In this document: positions 1 to 8,902 of the stretch, one piece after another
Layout: each line of letters begins with the position of its first letter
Position numbering within the stretch: position 1 is the stretch's first letter
Assembly (NCBI GenBank): GCA_031265955.1
Contig: JAISBY010000006.1
Span: 1 to 64,000, forward strand
Direction: 5' to 3'
Source: Mycoplasmataceae bacterium
GTDB taxonomy: Bacteria; Bacillota_I; Bacilli_A; Mycoplasmatales; Mycoplasmoidaceae
DNA: 64,000 bases
The notes under the pieces: generated by a model
Seen by the model: the letters and a program-made list of their open reading frames with translations, nothing else
Told to the model about the DNA's origin: nothing
Databases searched by the model: none
Made by a program: the position numbers and the translations under genes

Positions 1-12
1 TATTGTTTTCAT
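1..12 (-). CDS. 5' end of an unidentified gene leaving the window
   Basis: Reading leftward, an ATG at 12 is followed by AAA ACA ATA (Met-Lys-Thr-Ile) and runs off the window. An AGGAG Shine-Dalgarno lies at 17-21, four bases before the start, which is the main reason to call a gene. Function cannot be judged from four codons. The start and ribosome-binding site are buried in a long hairpin, described separately. Confidence 0.5.
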
Positions 13-49
13 GTTTCTCCTAATAGTGTATTAGAGAAATGAAACAATA
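1..49 (-). promoter_or_regulatory. Hairpin covering the RBS and start codon of the leftward gene
   Basis: An imperfect inverted repeat pairs 1-8 with 42-49, 10-11 with 40-41, 14-19 with 34-39 and 21-25 with 29-33 around a three-base loop, about 21 pairs with single-base bulges. In the leftward transcript both AGGAG and AUG fall inside the stem, so translation could be limited by structure. The pairing is visible; the regulatory role is inference. Confidence 0.5.
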
Positions 50-67
50 GCAATTTACTGTTTTGAC

Positions 68-94
68 ATACATTCCTACGGAATGTATATTTTT
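68..94 (+). terminator. Terminator-like hairpin
   Basis: ATACATTCC (68-76) pairs perfectly with GGAATGTAT (80-88) across a three-base loop and is followed by TATTTTT in the rightward sense. It may end antisense transcription between the divergent genes; no rightward gene visible here feeds into it. Confidence 0.45.
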
Positions 95-154
95 CCACGA
101 TGTCTATTTAATCAACAAATTAAAAATAAAATATCACTATTTTTTGAAATAACC

Positions 155-232
<78 letters not shown>

Positions 233-249
233 TTTTTCATTCACTCATA

Positions 250-285
250 AACAAGACAGTAGTGCGAGCTAGGTCTTGTTTTTTT
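250..285 (+). terminator. Leader terminator (attenuator candidate) before the first surface protein
   Basis: AACAAGAC (250-257) pairs with GTCTTGTT (273-280), followed by TTTTTG. It sits between the promoters and the gene at 336 with no gene ending upstream in this direction, so it would stop the gene's own transcript unless bypassed. Compare the hairpins at 16003, 37941 and 50201. Confidence 0.6.
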
Positions 286-335
286 GTTACTTATGTATCT
301 AAGGTTAAGAATTTAACAAAAAGGAAAAGAGAAAA

Positions 336-1781
336 ATGAGAATAAGCATTAAAAAATTTTCAAAGATGATTCCATCAATTGTTTTTGGCACATCAATGAT
401 TGGAACGATACCATTGGCATTACAAGCCAATGCGTGGGATATTAGTACGATGGGTGCACCAATCGTGCAAGAAAACTTAAGTACGTATATTACAATTACT
501 TCGTTAGGTCAATTTGAGACTGACCCTACGGGTGCAAATGCTCTACAAAGAGTTTATTTATTAAATCAAATTCGATTAATTACATCCGAAGTTAACGTTA
601 CTGTTGCTGCGCCAAGTAAAACAGTGACTTTTGACGCTAAAGCAAATTCACGTTTTTATACTGGCTCAAAAACATTGCCATATACACTACCTGTTAATTA
701 TTCGTTAGAAGAATCTTATGGAGAAATTGCAACTACCACATTTGATTATCCCGGTTTCCCATCAAACGATACCATATTTGCTTACTTAAGAGAAAATGCT
801 GCACATCCTGATCAAATTGATGAAGGTCAACTTGCGATGTCAATTACAGGTGAAGGAGATGTATACACTGCTAGTATAACTCCTCAACCATGGGCAACAT
901 GATATGATTCTGGTGATAAATATTCATGAGATTTCACAGTAAAAGATTCTCGTGTAGATATAGAAACAGTATTGACACCCGGTTCTGACATTACAAGTGA
1001 CACGAATCCTTTTATAGGTACACCTACACCTGTTCAAATTATTAATATGATTTTCGACCCAGCTTATTCATGGGCAAGTGATTTATATTCAAAAGATTTC
1101 TTAGCCGTATCTAACATTCAAGTAACAAGCAAAAGTGGTACTGCAACTATTTCAGGGCAAGGATTCTTATACGGTACAACAAACGTCACTTTTGATGTGC
1201 AAAGTGCTCCAACATTGGCGGAATTAGTTACCACTACAAATGTAACGCCTACCCCTAATAATTGATATAACCCTTCCGAAGCGGCAGTACTAGGAAGCAT
1301 GTTCAATTTAAACCCTATTAATCAAACTAGTTACCCAGGTTTACAATGGGATAGTTCACAATTATCATTTGCTTCTTTCAGCATTGACCGAGCCCAAGGC
1401 ACCGCTACTGTCGTAGCTAATGCTGATTCTACAAGTTACGTACCAGGTTCTTCTGTCAGCATTACTTTCACAGTTAATCAGTCAATTGATATTAACGATT
1501 TATTCGTAGCACAAGATCAACGTCTTGTTACATTTGAAAGCGACCCAACAACATTAGACGCTGAACAACAAATTTATTTAATTCAAATAGTGTTACAAAA
1601 TTTCAATGTTGTCACTCCTGCTCAACAAGTCAACTACGAGAAGTTTGTAACCGATGAATTTAACTCATCTTGTGTATCAGTTACCTGACAAACAGCTTAC
1701 CCATTCTCATTCACTATTACCTTAAACCAAACTGCAGTGGAATTTAACGGTAGTGCTACATTCTATTACGGCCTTTACTAA
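336..1781 (+). CDS. Secreted or surface protein with repeated mollicute surface-protein modules
   Basis: A 481-residue protein once TGA is read as Trp (for example codon 900-902). The N-terminus is a signal peptide: basic residues, hydrophobic core, then ALQANA, a signal-peptidase-I-like site; no lipobox cysteine is visible. The body is Thr/Ser/Asn-rich and beta-like. A segment near residue 50 (TDPT...LQRVYLLNQI) resembles one near residue 410 (SDPTTL...QQIYLIQIVLQ), suggesting tandem modules; related segments occur in the genes at 1801, 50268 and 51618. A good Shine-Dalgarno (AAAAGG) precedes the start, unlike many leaderless neighbours. Likely phase- or level-variable surface antigen; exact function unknown. 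Confidence 0.85.
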
Positions 1782-1800
1782 AAATATTATCAATTCTTAA

Positions 1801-2457
1801 ATGAATAATAATGTAAAAGACACTAAAGATTCAAGAAAAAAACGGGGAATAGCACTAATATGATTTATATTTATCTCCGTTTTTTTGACGTTAGCTTTAG
1901 GCTTAGGATTAGGTCTTGGCCTTGGCTTGGGTTTAAAAAGCTGCAATGGTAATGGAGGAGGCGATAATAGTGTCTATATTTATGAAGACGTATCGCAAAG
2001 TAATTTAGGTAATCAGCCAAGTTATCCTGATGAAACCACATTAACCAATTTAATTCGTTACACAAATCCCAATTTGCAATTAGATCAACTAAATTTATCG
2101 CGAGTGTGAGATTATGGAGTGGATCTAAGCACAAAACCGACTTCAAAGCGATATATTTTAGGTGATAGCTATACACTACAATGAAGTTATCAATTGGTAA
2201 ACATCATTGACCCTACACTTGGTGGTTATGAGTTTCCCGACAATGTTACTATAAATGAAGCAACATTAAAAGCGGTAATAGTTAATTTGTATAAAAATCC
2301 TTATCGATCGCTTCCAAATGATTTAGTAGTACAAAGTATTTCGGCGCCAACAACCTTTCCTACGTATCTACAATATAATGCTGTTTTGAGCGAAGTGACT
2401 GGATCCTACGCTTTTATAGGACAAGCCAATATTTCTTTTAAACAGAATCTAACATAA
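1801..2457 (+). CDS. Membrane-anchored surface protein with a Gly-Leu transmembrane segment
   Basis: A 218-residue protein beginning 19 bases after the previous gene, probably cotranscribed. About 20 charged residues are followed by one hydrophobic segment dominated by alternating Gly-Leu, then KSCNGNGGGD and an extracellular domain. The external part (DETTLTNLIRYTNPNLQLDQL) resembles the module in the upstream protein. The cysteine after the membrane segment could be a poor lipobox or just an anchor flank. The Gly-Leu stretch is coded by short imperfect DNA repeats. Function unknown; likely an exposed antigen. Confidence 0.8.
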
Positions 2458-2495
2458 AATATTTAGAAAGCAAATAAATACTATATTATTGAAAT

Positions 2496-2545
2496 AGCAA
2501 AGTTGTGATGTCGGTCAACGACCAAGGCCACTCTTTGCTTTTTTA
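2496..2545 (+). terminator. Terminator after the two surface-protein genes
   Basis: AGCAAAG (2496-2502) pairs with CTTTGCT (2533-2539), extended by TGTG/CAC pairing inside, followed by six T residues. It ends the operon starting at 336 and lies just beyond the convergent GH20-like gene. Confidence 0.7.
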
Positions 2546-2554
2546 TTTATGTCT

Positions 2555-4555
2555 TTAATTCCATCCAATTAATGGAGCTCTCCCTAATGTGGCAGAATTA
2601 CGACTAAACTGATCAAAAGATGTAGTTTTATTAGTACCATTTCAACATTTTTGAGAAAAAGCCTTGAGTGCTCCGTCAATAAGAGTAGCTACATGTGGAG
2701 ACCAATCTCATCAAACTGATAACATGGAACCTTTTAATCAAATGGGGTATTCATTGTGATCTACCCCGACATTGTCTTGATACATCCCAGCATTTCCTGC
2801 AAATATTCCGGGATGAAAATTATTAAATATATCTTTAGATGATGGAGCAGTGCTTGTATTAGATTCATCATCTGAAAAATAAAGCATATCCGAATTGTAA
2901 TTAACAATTCTTTTCACCCCCCCACCTATGTTTCCAGTTTCATATGGTTTAACAAAGTCATTAATAGAAGCGTTACCATATTTAGCTCACCAATGTTTTA
3001 TAGTAACTTCGTCTTGATAAGATTCAATTTTTTGTCAATCACTAGCATCTGCCCCGGGTCAATCGTTGTAAGGATAATGTTGTTTAAGCAATGAATCTGA
3101 TCATTGTGATGTTTCAGTCATGCCATTAGTTTTTAAAATGTCATACATTTGTGCACTGAATGTATAAATAGATTTAACGATAACTGCTTTGTTCTCTTCA
3201 GTTCATGTATTTGGCGAATCTGTTCATTGATTGTCTAAAGTTTCGATATATTCATCCCCACCAATACCAAACTGTAAAATAGCATGTTTGTTGTAATTAC
3301 CGATGGATTTGAAACGGTTTGCCATGTATGTTAGAAATTTTTTGCACAAATCTACTGCAGCTTTAGAACCTGGCTTTATTTCTCTCAAATCTAAAGAATC
3401 GGGAATACGTTTACCTAATGGGTAATCATCGGTAACCCGATCATCTCAAATGGCAAAATCTTTTTCCTTCATCATTCTATTATCGTCGTTATCTTCCATG
3501 CCCTTTCCATCATCAGGATAATAGACACCTTCAGAGTTTTTCGGTTTAGTCAAATCCGTTAAAAACCAGGCATGAGTAAAAATATTAACTTCGGGAATAA
3601 TATTTATTCCCTCTTTGAAAGCTAGATTTAATAAATCACCGAAATCATCAAAATCATTATGTCAGCTTCATGTTGGACTATCATCACGATAATTTTGATT
3701 TAGATTAAAGTATTCTGTTTTGCTAGGAAGATTCGGGTCATAATCATGATAATCTAATTGAAATCATGTGCCATTACCATTTCAGTCGGTTGGAGCTTCA
3801 TCTATTTTATTACAGTCCAATCGCATCCCACCACTTGCAAATCGCAGGGCCAAGGTATTAAGTTTACTCCAAGACATAGTTTTAATTAAGTCAGAAACAA
3901 AAGATAAGGGATAACCTCGCCCAGAAAAGTCTATTTCAATGCCACGTTGTTTAGTTTTGGGTCAATCACTAATATGACCGTATGGAATACGAAGGTTATT
4001 AACCTGTAGTTGCAATAATGTTCTAGCGGCATTCATTCAACCTTGCTCATTGAAAGCTAAAACCGTTATTTTGTCATTAATAAAAATTTCATACGCTTCA
4101 GGATATTTGTCTGCAGTTACATAATTAAAATTACTTAGGTGACCATCTATAAACTTAAAAGCAATTTCGTGTGATTCATTTCTAATGGAAGTATGAAACT
4201 CTGGACTGCTGGCTAATGGAAATGGGGTTTCTAATGATTTAGCATAATATTCACCAGCCATATTTTGAAATAGTTCACGAATCATTTGTTTTCTTGAACC
4301 ATCTCTTGGATATTCTGGTGTAAGTTCATTAGGAATATCATTAATATTAAAAGCTAGTGAAGTTTGGTTGTTGATAATGTAATATTCATTCTTGATATCC
4401 GTATACGATTCAATCGTTGGCAACGCCATTGCTCTAATTGTGTCAGCATTCGGTGCACAACTGGTAAGTGTAGAACTCATACTAACAAGAGCAGCTGAAG
4501 TTAACATGGTAGCACTACCCAACATAATTTTTTTGGAGATTTTCATTTTTTTCAT
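2555..4555 (-). CDS. GH20-family beta-N-acetylhexosaminidase-like lipoprotein
   Basis: A 666-residue lipoprotein (signal peptide ending STLTSC). The central region follows a GH20 catalytic barrel in order: RGIEIDFSGRGYP and TMSWSKLNTLALRF (family pattern RGxMLDxxRxFxP and KMNxxHWHL), GINIIPEVNIFTHA (family VIPExxxPGH), and FGIGGDEY near residue 435, matching the family HIGGDE with the Asp-Glu catalytic pair kept but Gly where His is usual. Enzymes of this family release terminal GlcNAc or GalNAc, here presumably from host glycans outside the cell. Residues 1-180 are lipoprotein-specific. A G7 tract in the coding strand (2917-2923) is a possible slippage site. Substrate uncertain; activity likely but not certain. 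Confidence 0.8.
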
Positions 4556-4564
4556 AATATTAAA

Positions 4565-4570
4565 ATTATA
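4565..4570 (-). promoter_or_regulatory. -10 box of the GH20-like gene, probably leaderless
   Basis: On the minus strand TATAAT is followed by TTTAATATT and then the ATG, so transcription would start at or next to the start codon. No Shine-Dalgarno is present. Confidence 0.6.
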
Positions 4571-4602
4571 GGAAACAGATTGTCTGATGTGTATAACATT
4601 AA

Positions 4603-4631
4603 AAAGATCATAGTGTCAAACTATGATCTTT
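4603..4631 (-). terminator. Terminator of the rpsF-ssb-rpsR operon
   Basis: A perfect 12-bp stem (AAAGATCATAGT with its complement) around a five-base loop, followed by T residues in the leftward direction, directly after rpsR and before the GH20-like gene's promoter. Confidence 0.85.
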
Positions 4632-4649
4632 AAATTGTTGAATAAATGA

Positions 4650-4901
4650 TTAGTCTTTAACGAAAGGTAATAACGCTACGACTCGTGCTCGTTTAATAGC
4701 GTTCGCCACCATTCTTTGATGCTTGGTGCAAGCCCCAGTCACACGTCTTGGTAGTATCTTACCACTATGCGAAATGTATTTAGTTAATAACTCCACATCC
4801 TTATAGTCAATGTGGTTTACACCCATTTGACATAAGAAACATACTTTTTTTCTTATGAAGGGACGGTATTTACGATTGGTACTTTTTTTAAATTCAGCCA
4901 T
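4650..4901 (-). CDS. rpsR: 30S ribosomal protein S18
   Basis: 83 residues, normal S18 length. Hallmarks are the central [13 protein letters not shown] stretch, [12 protein letters not shown], and the C-terminal [13 protein letters not shown] helix that contacts 16S rRNA and S6. A CxxC pair near residue 21 and a later Cys suggest a zinc-type S18. Last gene of the rpsF-ssb-rpsR operon; the ATG follows the ssb stop by five bases. Confidence 0.98.
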   Translation of the reverse strand: MAEFKKSTNRKYRPFIRKKVCFLCQMGVNHIDYKDVELLTKYISHSGKILPRRVTGACTKHQRMVANAIKRARVVALLPFVKD

Positions 4902-4906
4902 GATAT

Positions 4907-5419
4907 TTATTCCTCCTTTAATTCATCTAATCAATCAATGTCTGCATCTTTATCATGCTTGGGTTTTTCTTGCTGATGTATATCATGCCCTTCAGTTTGT
5001 TTTACAACTTGTTCTGGGAATGAACTATCAATTGATTGTGTTGCTTCAGTTTTTTTAACTGGTTGATTATTTTTTGGTGCGTAGTTTGGTACACTTAAGC
5101 CACTATTAGCATCTTTTTTACTACCAATGGAATTAATAGCATCTACCACTACTTCAGTAACGTAGATTGTTTTGCCTTCACGACTTGTAAAACTACGACG
5201 AGTTAATTTGCCATCCACCGCAACTAAATCACCTTTCTTTAAATAAGTATTAATAAAGTTTGCTTGGTTTCTTCATGCGATGCAAGGAAAGAAATAAGCT
5301 TCCTGTCTGTTAGTGTTGTCTTGTGTAGCGATGGTAATCCTCGCTTGGTTAATACCAGACTTAGTTGTAAAAGGTTCAGGATCAGCAGCTAATCTGCCAA
5401 CTAAAAAAACTTTATTCAT
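4907..5419 (-). CDS. ssb: Single-stranded DNA-binding protein
   Basis: 170 residues. The N-terminal OB fold ([15 protein letters not shown], then [25 protein letters not shown] read across a TGA-free stretch) is typical. A Gln/Lys-rich disordered linker leads to an acidic tail ending WLDELKEE, replacing the usual DDIPF tip, a divergence seen in mollicutes. Its ATG overlaps the rpsF stop, so translation is probably coupled. It coats single-stranded DNA in replication and repair. Confidence 0.95.
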
Positions 5420-5858
5420 GAGTAATATCCTTATTCATGCTAGCTAGCTCGGCTTGTGCTTTATCACGTGCTTCACGTTCTGCTTTGATTCTAACTTGTC
5501 TTTCCTTAAACTTTTTAAGTTTAACTTCAGAGTATTTCACTTTCTTAGGGTTATTAATAGCACGGTGTCCGTAATCTTTCTCAAGATTAATGACTAAATG
5601 TCTTAACACCGCTTTATTAATTAGTGCTAAACGTCGAAATTCAGCGATATCGCTTGGGATAGTGCTTTCGAAGTTATATTGTAAGTATCATGCTTTAGCT
5701 TGTTTGTTGATGGTATAAGCCATATCTTTTAAACCAAGCTCAGTTAGTTTTACTTTGTCGCCTTTATTGATGATGTCAGTTAGATCTTTAATCGCAGCCT
5801 TTGCTGTTTTTTCGTCTAGAGCACCATCAACTAGCAACATAATTTCATATTTTGCCAT
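5412..5858 (-). CDS. rpsF: 30S ribosomal protein S6
   Basis: 148 residues. MAKYEIMLLVDGALDE opens the S6 ferredoxin-like fold; KLTELGLKDMAYTINK and the conserved aromatic AWYLQYNFES follow. The C-terminal third is a long charged helix beyond the minimal S6 domain, common in mollicutes. First gene of the operon; the GGAG at the 5' side is unusually far (16 bases) from the ATG. Confidence 0.97.
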
Positions 5859-5913
5859 ATTTTATTTTAATGCTCTCCTTATGGGTATTGTCTTACTAAT
5901 TCAGACAAAGAAT

Positions 5914-5940
5914 GCATTTAATCATAATTAAATGCTCGGT
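5914..5940 (-). promoter_or_regulatory. Candidate S6:S18 autoregulatory leader hairpin
   Basis: Right after the promoter the leftward transcript carries ACCGAGCATTTAAT, a four-base loop, then ATTAAATGC: a perfect 9-bp stem flanked 5' by a CCG trinucleotide. The known S6:S18 leader element is a hairpin with a conserved CCG bulge bound by the S6:S18 dimer. The match in position and CCG is suggestive only; the lower stem is not clear. Confidence 0.4.
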
Positions 5941-5941
5941 A

Positions 5942-5971
5942 ATTATACACATAACCTGAAAACATTATCAA
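5942..5971 (-). promoter_or_regulatory. Promoter of the rpsF operon
   Basis: On the minus strand TTGATA, an 18-base spacer, then TATAAT: one of the few near-consensus two-box promoters in the window. The predicted start lies at the base of the CCG hairpin. Confidence 0.75.
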
Positions 5972-6028
5972 GAAATGCAATTTTACTTAATGAATTTTTA
6001 ATCCAAATAATTATTAGGATGTTGATAA

Positions 6029-6853
6029 TTAAATTTGGCTGTTTAGAGTTGAACCATCAATTGCTGGTAACTTCACATCATCAAAACCTTTTATCGGTAA
6101 ATCCGATCAAGAATTTTTCACGGAAACCCAAGCAAGATAATCTGGGTATGTTTCCTCGCCAATTTTTGTTTCAATAAAGAAAGTACCCGCCTTGTCTGGA
6201 TCTTGGCCGCTTGCAACTAACTTGCAATTATTCCCGGCATATTCTTGCTTGGTTGGGTCGTCGTTATTACGATAGTATGCATCTCCAATCGAAACTTTAT
6301 AATCATCATTGTTGTATGTTTGAAGTTCTACTACCGCATCTTGCGGAACAGGAATTTCAATCGGCTCGTGGTGTGAACTAATTGTAATGGTAATGGCTTG
6401 GTTTAATTCACATAAAAGTGATACAGAAAAATGGAATTGGCCCGAGTTAACTTCTTTAATATAGGCGACGAGTAATTTTGTATCTTCTGATAAACAATCC
6501 ATTAATGGTACAGTATTCCCAGTAGTATCTTTAACCATATCATTTTCAGTTAATAAATCGTAATAATTGACAATCACATTAAGTAAATCATATTTATGAA
6601 AATTTTTAGAGAAATAGTTTAGGATTGACTTGTCATTAGGTTGTAGACTTGAAAAATTTTCTGATTGGTGTTTAGAAACATATTTATCATAATTCCAATG
6701 TTTCAATTCACTTAATTTATATTCCTGGTCAACTATACTATCAGAGGAAGAACATCCTGTGAGCATTATCGCAATGGGGGGGGCGATGATGGTAAACGGA
6801 CAACTACAAGCCAAGAATTTTAATGTTTTATTTAATTTCATTTTATTTTTCAC
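6029..6853 (-). CDS. Phase-variable lipoprotein of unknown function
   Basis: 274 residues. The signal peptide ends IAIMLTGC, a clear lipobox; the rest is a soluble, acidic, beta-rich domain without a recognised family. A C8 tract lies inside the signal-peptide codons (6776-6783), presently in frame; gain or loss of one base would truncate the protein within the signal peptide. Two starts are possible (residues 1 and 5). A UUCG-type hairpin stands directly upstream where a Shine-Dalgarno would be expected. Likely an on/off surface antigen. Confidence 0.85.
6776..6783 (-). repeat. C8 homopolymer in a signal-peptide coding region
   Basis: Eight G on the plus strand, read as GCC CCC CCC ATT in the gene. 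In an AT-rich genome an 8-base G/C run in a signal-peptide code is a classic slippage switch; the present length leaves the gene ON. Confidence 0.9.
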
Positions 6854-6882
6854 AAACTGTTTTCCCGAAGGGAAGGCAGTTT
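6854..6882 (-). promoter_or_regulatory. UUCG-capped leader hairpin before the phase-variable lipoprotein
   Basis: On the minus strand AAACTG CC TTCCC TTC GGGAA AA CAGTTT forms two helices of 6 and 5 bp separated by a 2x2 mismatch, capped by a C(UUCG)G type loop, ending next to the start region. No Shine-Dalgarno lies between hairpin and ATG. Confidence 0.5.
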
Positions 6883-6929
6883 ATAAACCCTTTCAAAATA
6901 ATAGTTAATTATATTACAACAACTGATGG

Positions 6930-6958
6930 TAATCTGAACAACTAAGGTCATTCAGATT
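6930..6958. repeat. Inverted repeat between divergent genes
   Basis: AATCTGAA and TTCAGATT flank a 13-base spacer between the lipoprotein promoter region and the gene at 7034. It has no T run and could be an operator or a weak hairpin. Confidence 0.4.
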
Positions 6959-7033
6959 TCACTCATTTATAATAACATATGGTAAAATAAAACATTCCAT
7001 TAAATTGAAGTGGATTATCAACAGGGAGAAAAT

Positions 7034-7264
7034 ATGACTGGTGTAGAGATAGCAATAATAGTAGTTGTGTTAGTTTTAGGAATAGGATTAGGTATCGTTT
7101 CATTGGTATGCGGTATTCTAGGTTTAGTTAAAAGAAACAAAACCAACTGTATTCTTGGTATTGTTTTCGGAGCAATTTCTTTAGGTGGAATTGGTCTTGC
7201 TGGATTGATTTGTGGTATCGTTGGATTGGCTAGAGGCAAAGAATCGAATAGAACCAAAAAATAA
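7034..7264 (+). CDS. Small two-helix membrane protein (DUF4190-like)
   Basis: 76 residues from the ATG preceded by AGGGAG; an ATG eight codons upstream lacks this site. Two hydrophobic helices rich in Gly, Ile and Val are joined by a basic loop (KRNKTN), with repeated GLxCGIxGL motifs, the pattern of DUF4190-type membrane proteins. The two helices look like an internal duplication. A TATAAT lies at 6968-6973. Function unknown. Confidence 0.7.
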   Translation: MTGVEIAIIVVVLVLGIGLGIVSLVCGILGLVKRNKTNCILGIVFGAISLGGIGLAGLICGIVGLARGKESNRTKK

Positions 7265-7285
7265 CCTCAATATAAATTTATTAAT

Positions 7286-8836
7286 TTAAAGCAAAGGTTT
7301 ATAGAGGTTGTAAAGCATTAATCTAAATTTTGTCGTGAAGGTCATAAATTCACAAGATTTAGTTAACGTAATATGTTTAGAATTAACTAAATCATCACGG
7401 AAAACTGCTTTCATTTGTTTATTAAAAGATGATGATTCAATTAATACGCCGCTTTCAAAATTATTTCAAAATGAACGGTAATCAAAATTAGCGGTTGTAA
7501 TAAAAACATGTTGGTCATCAATAATTAAATACTTGGAATGAATAAACCCATCGTATTCATAAATTTTGCAATTATTTTTAATGAAATCCATGTATTGGCC
7601 ACGGTTCATAATGACAATAAAATTTTTATTATCAGGTTTGCCAGGAACGATGATTTCCACGTTGACACCACTTCTAGCAGCAATGTGAATGGCAGAAGTA
7701 CATAATTCAGTCGGAACAAAATATGGTGTCACTAACTTAATAGATTTCTTAGCACGGAACATTAAGGAAGCCATTGCATTCATTATTCCCTTTTCCGAAT
7801 AGTTTGGTGTACTGCTACAAAATTGCATATCGTTTGTGTCTTTCACTTTATGGATTGTTAAATATTTTTTCAAGCTATCTAATACTGTTTGTCGTTGGGT
7901 ATGAGAAATGGTGTAGTCTGTAAAGTTAATTCAATCACCAATGAATGTAATATTAAAACTATTGACGATTTCACCTTCAATTACAAAGTTTTGATCTCTT
8001 CAATAATTTTTGCTTGGATCCATTGATAGATATTCATCGCCAATATTGCTTCCACCATATAGAGCATATTTGTTGTCTACAATTAAAGCTTTACGGTGTA
8101 AGCGATAATTAGTAGCACCTTTAAAAACATTAAATCCAGGCGGATTAAAAATACCGACTTCAACACCATTTTGTTTTAATTCTTTAATCTGTCGCTTTTT
8201 CAAACGACGGAAAGTGCCTAGTCAATCATATAACAAGCGCACTTCCACTCCTTCTCGCGCTTTTTTTATTAACTCAGCTAAAACTGCACGTAGAAAGAAA
8301 CCGTCATGCAATATGTATGTTTCAAAATGAATAAAATGTTTAGCTGATTTGATTAACCTAATAGTCTCGCTAAACATTTGGGTATTGCTATTTAATGCTC
8401 GAATTGAATTATTTCTATAAACTGGTTTTAATTCGTTTCGGTAAGCATAACGAAACATATTAGTATTGCTTGGATTCTGCTTAAAATATTGCTTAGCATA
8501 ATCAAATTTTTCAAATTTATTGAATTTGGCATGGTTTAAGTTTTCCTCAGCTCAATCATGTCGATTCATCGGAAGTGTGCCAAACACGGTAAAGAAAAAG
8601 CAGCCTAACAAAGGCAGCATCGTAATGCAAAATAATCAACTTGCTTTAGTATAAGTGTGTCGTTTAGAATTAATAATGTAAATACCGTAACAAGTATCAA
8701 TGAGGACAATGACAATTGCTACCAAAGCAATAATTCATGATTCATGAACATAATAAACTAATAAGGCAAGAACAACGATTAAAGCAGCTACAATTGAAGC
8801 AATGAGCGCCGTTGCTGCCATTTTGAATTTATTCAT
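7286..8836 (-). CDS. cls: Cardiolipin synthase (phospholipase D family)
   Basis: 516 residues, usual for bacterial Cls. Three N-terminal membrane helices precede two PLD domains. Both HKD motifs are visible: HRKALIVDNKYALYGGSN and HSKYLIIDDQHVFITTANFD. The enzyme condenses two phosphatidylglycerols to cardiolipin and glycerol at the membrane. In-frame TGA codons split the gene only under the standard code. It stands alone, convergent with the small membrane protein gene. Confidence 0.95.
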
Positions 8837-8902
8837 AAACCAATTATAGAAAAAATCACAAATGATAAATGCTTATTATTAAACCTATAATAATCGCATA
8901 TT

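Noticed and set aside
900-902. Apparent premature stops (TGA) in this and most other long genes
   Set aside because: They coincide with conserved Trp positions in housekeeping genes, so UGA is read as Trp; they are not frameshifts or pseudogenes.
5932-6177. Rightward 81-codon frame opposite the phase-variable lipoprotein end
   Set aside because: It overlaps the rpsF promoter and the lipoprotein's coding end on the other strand and shows no coding features.
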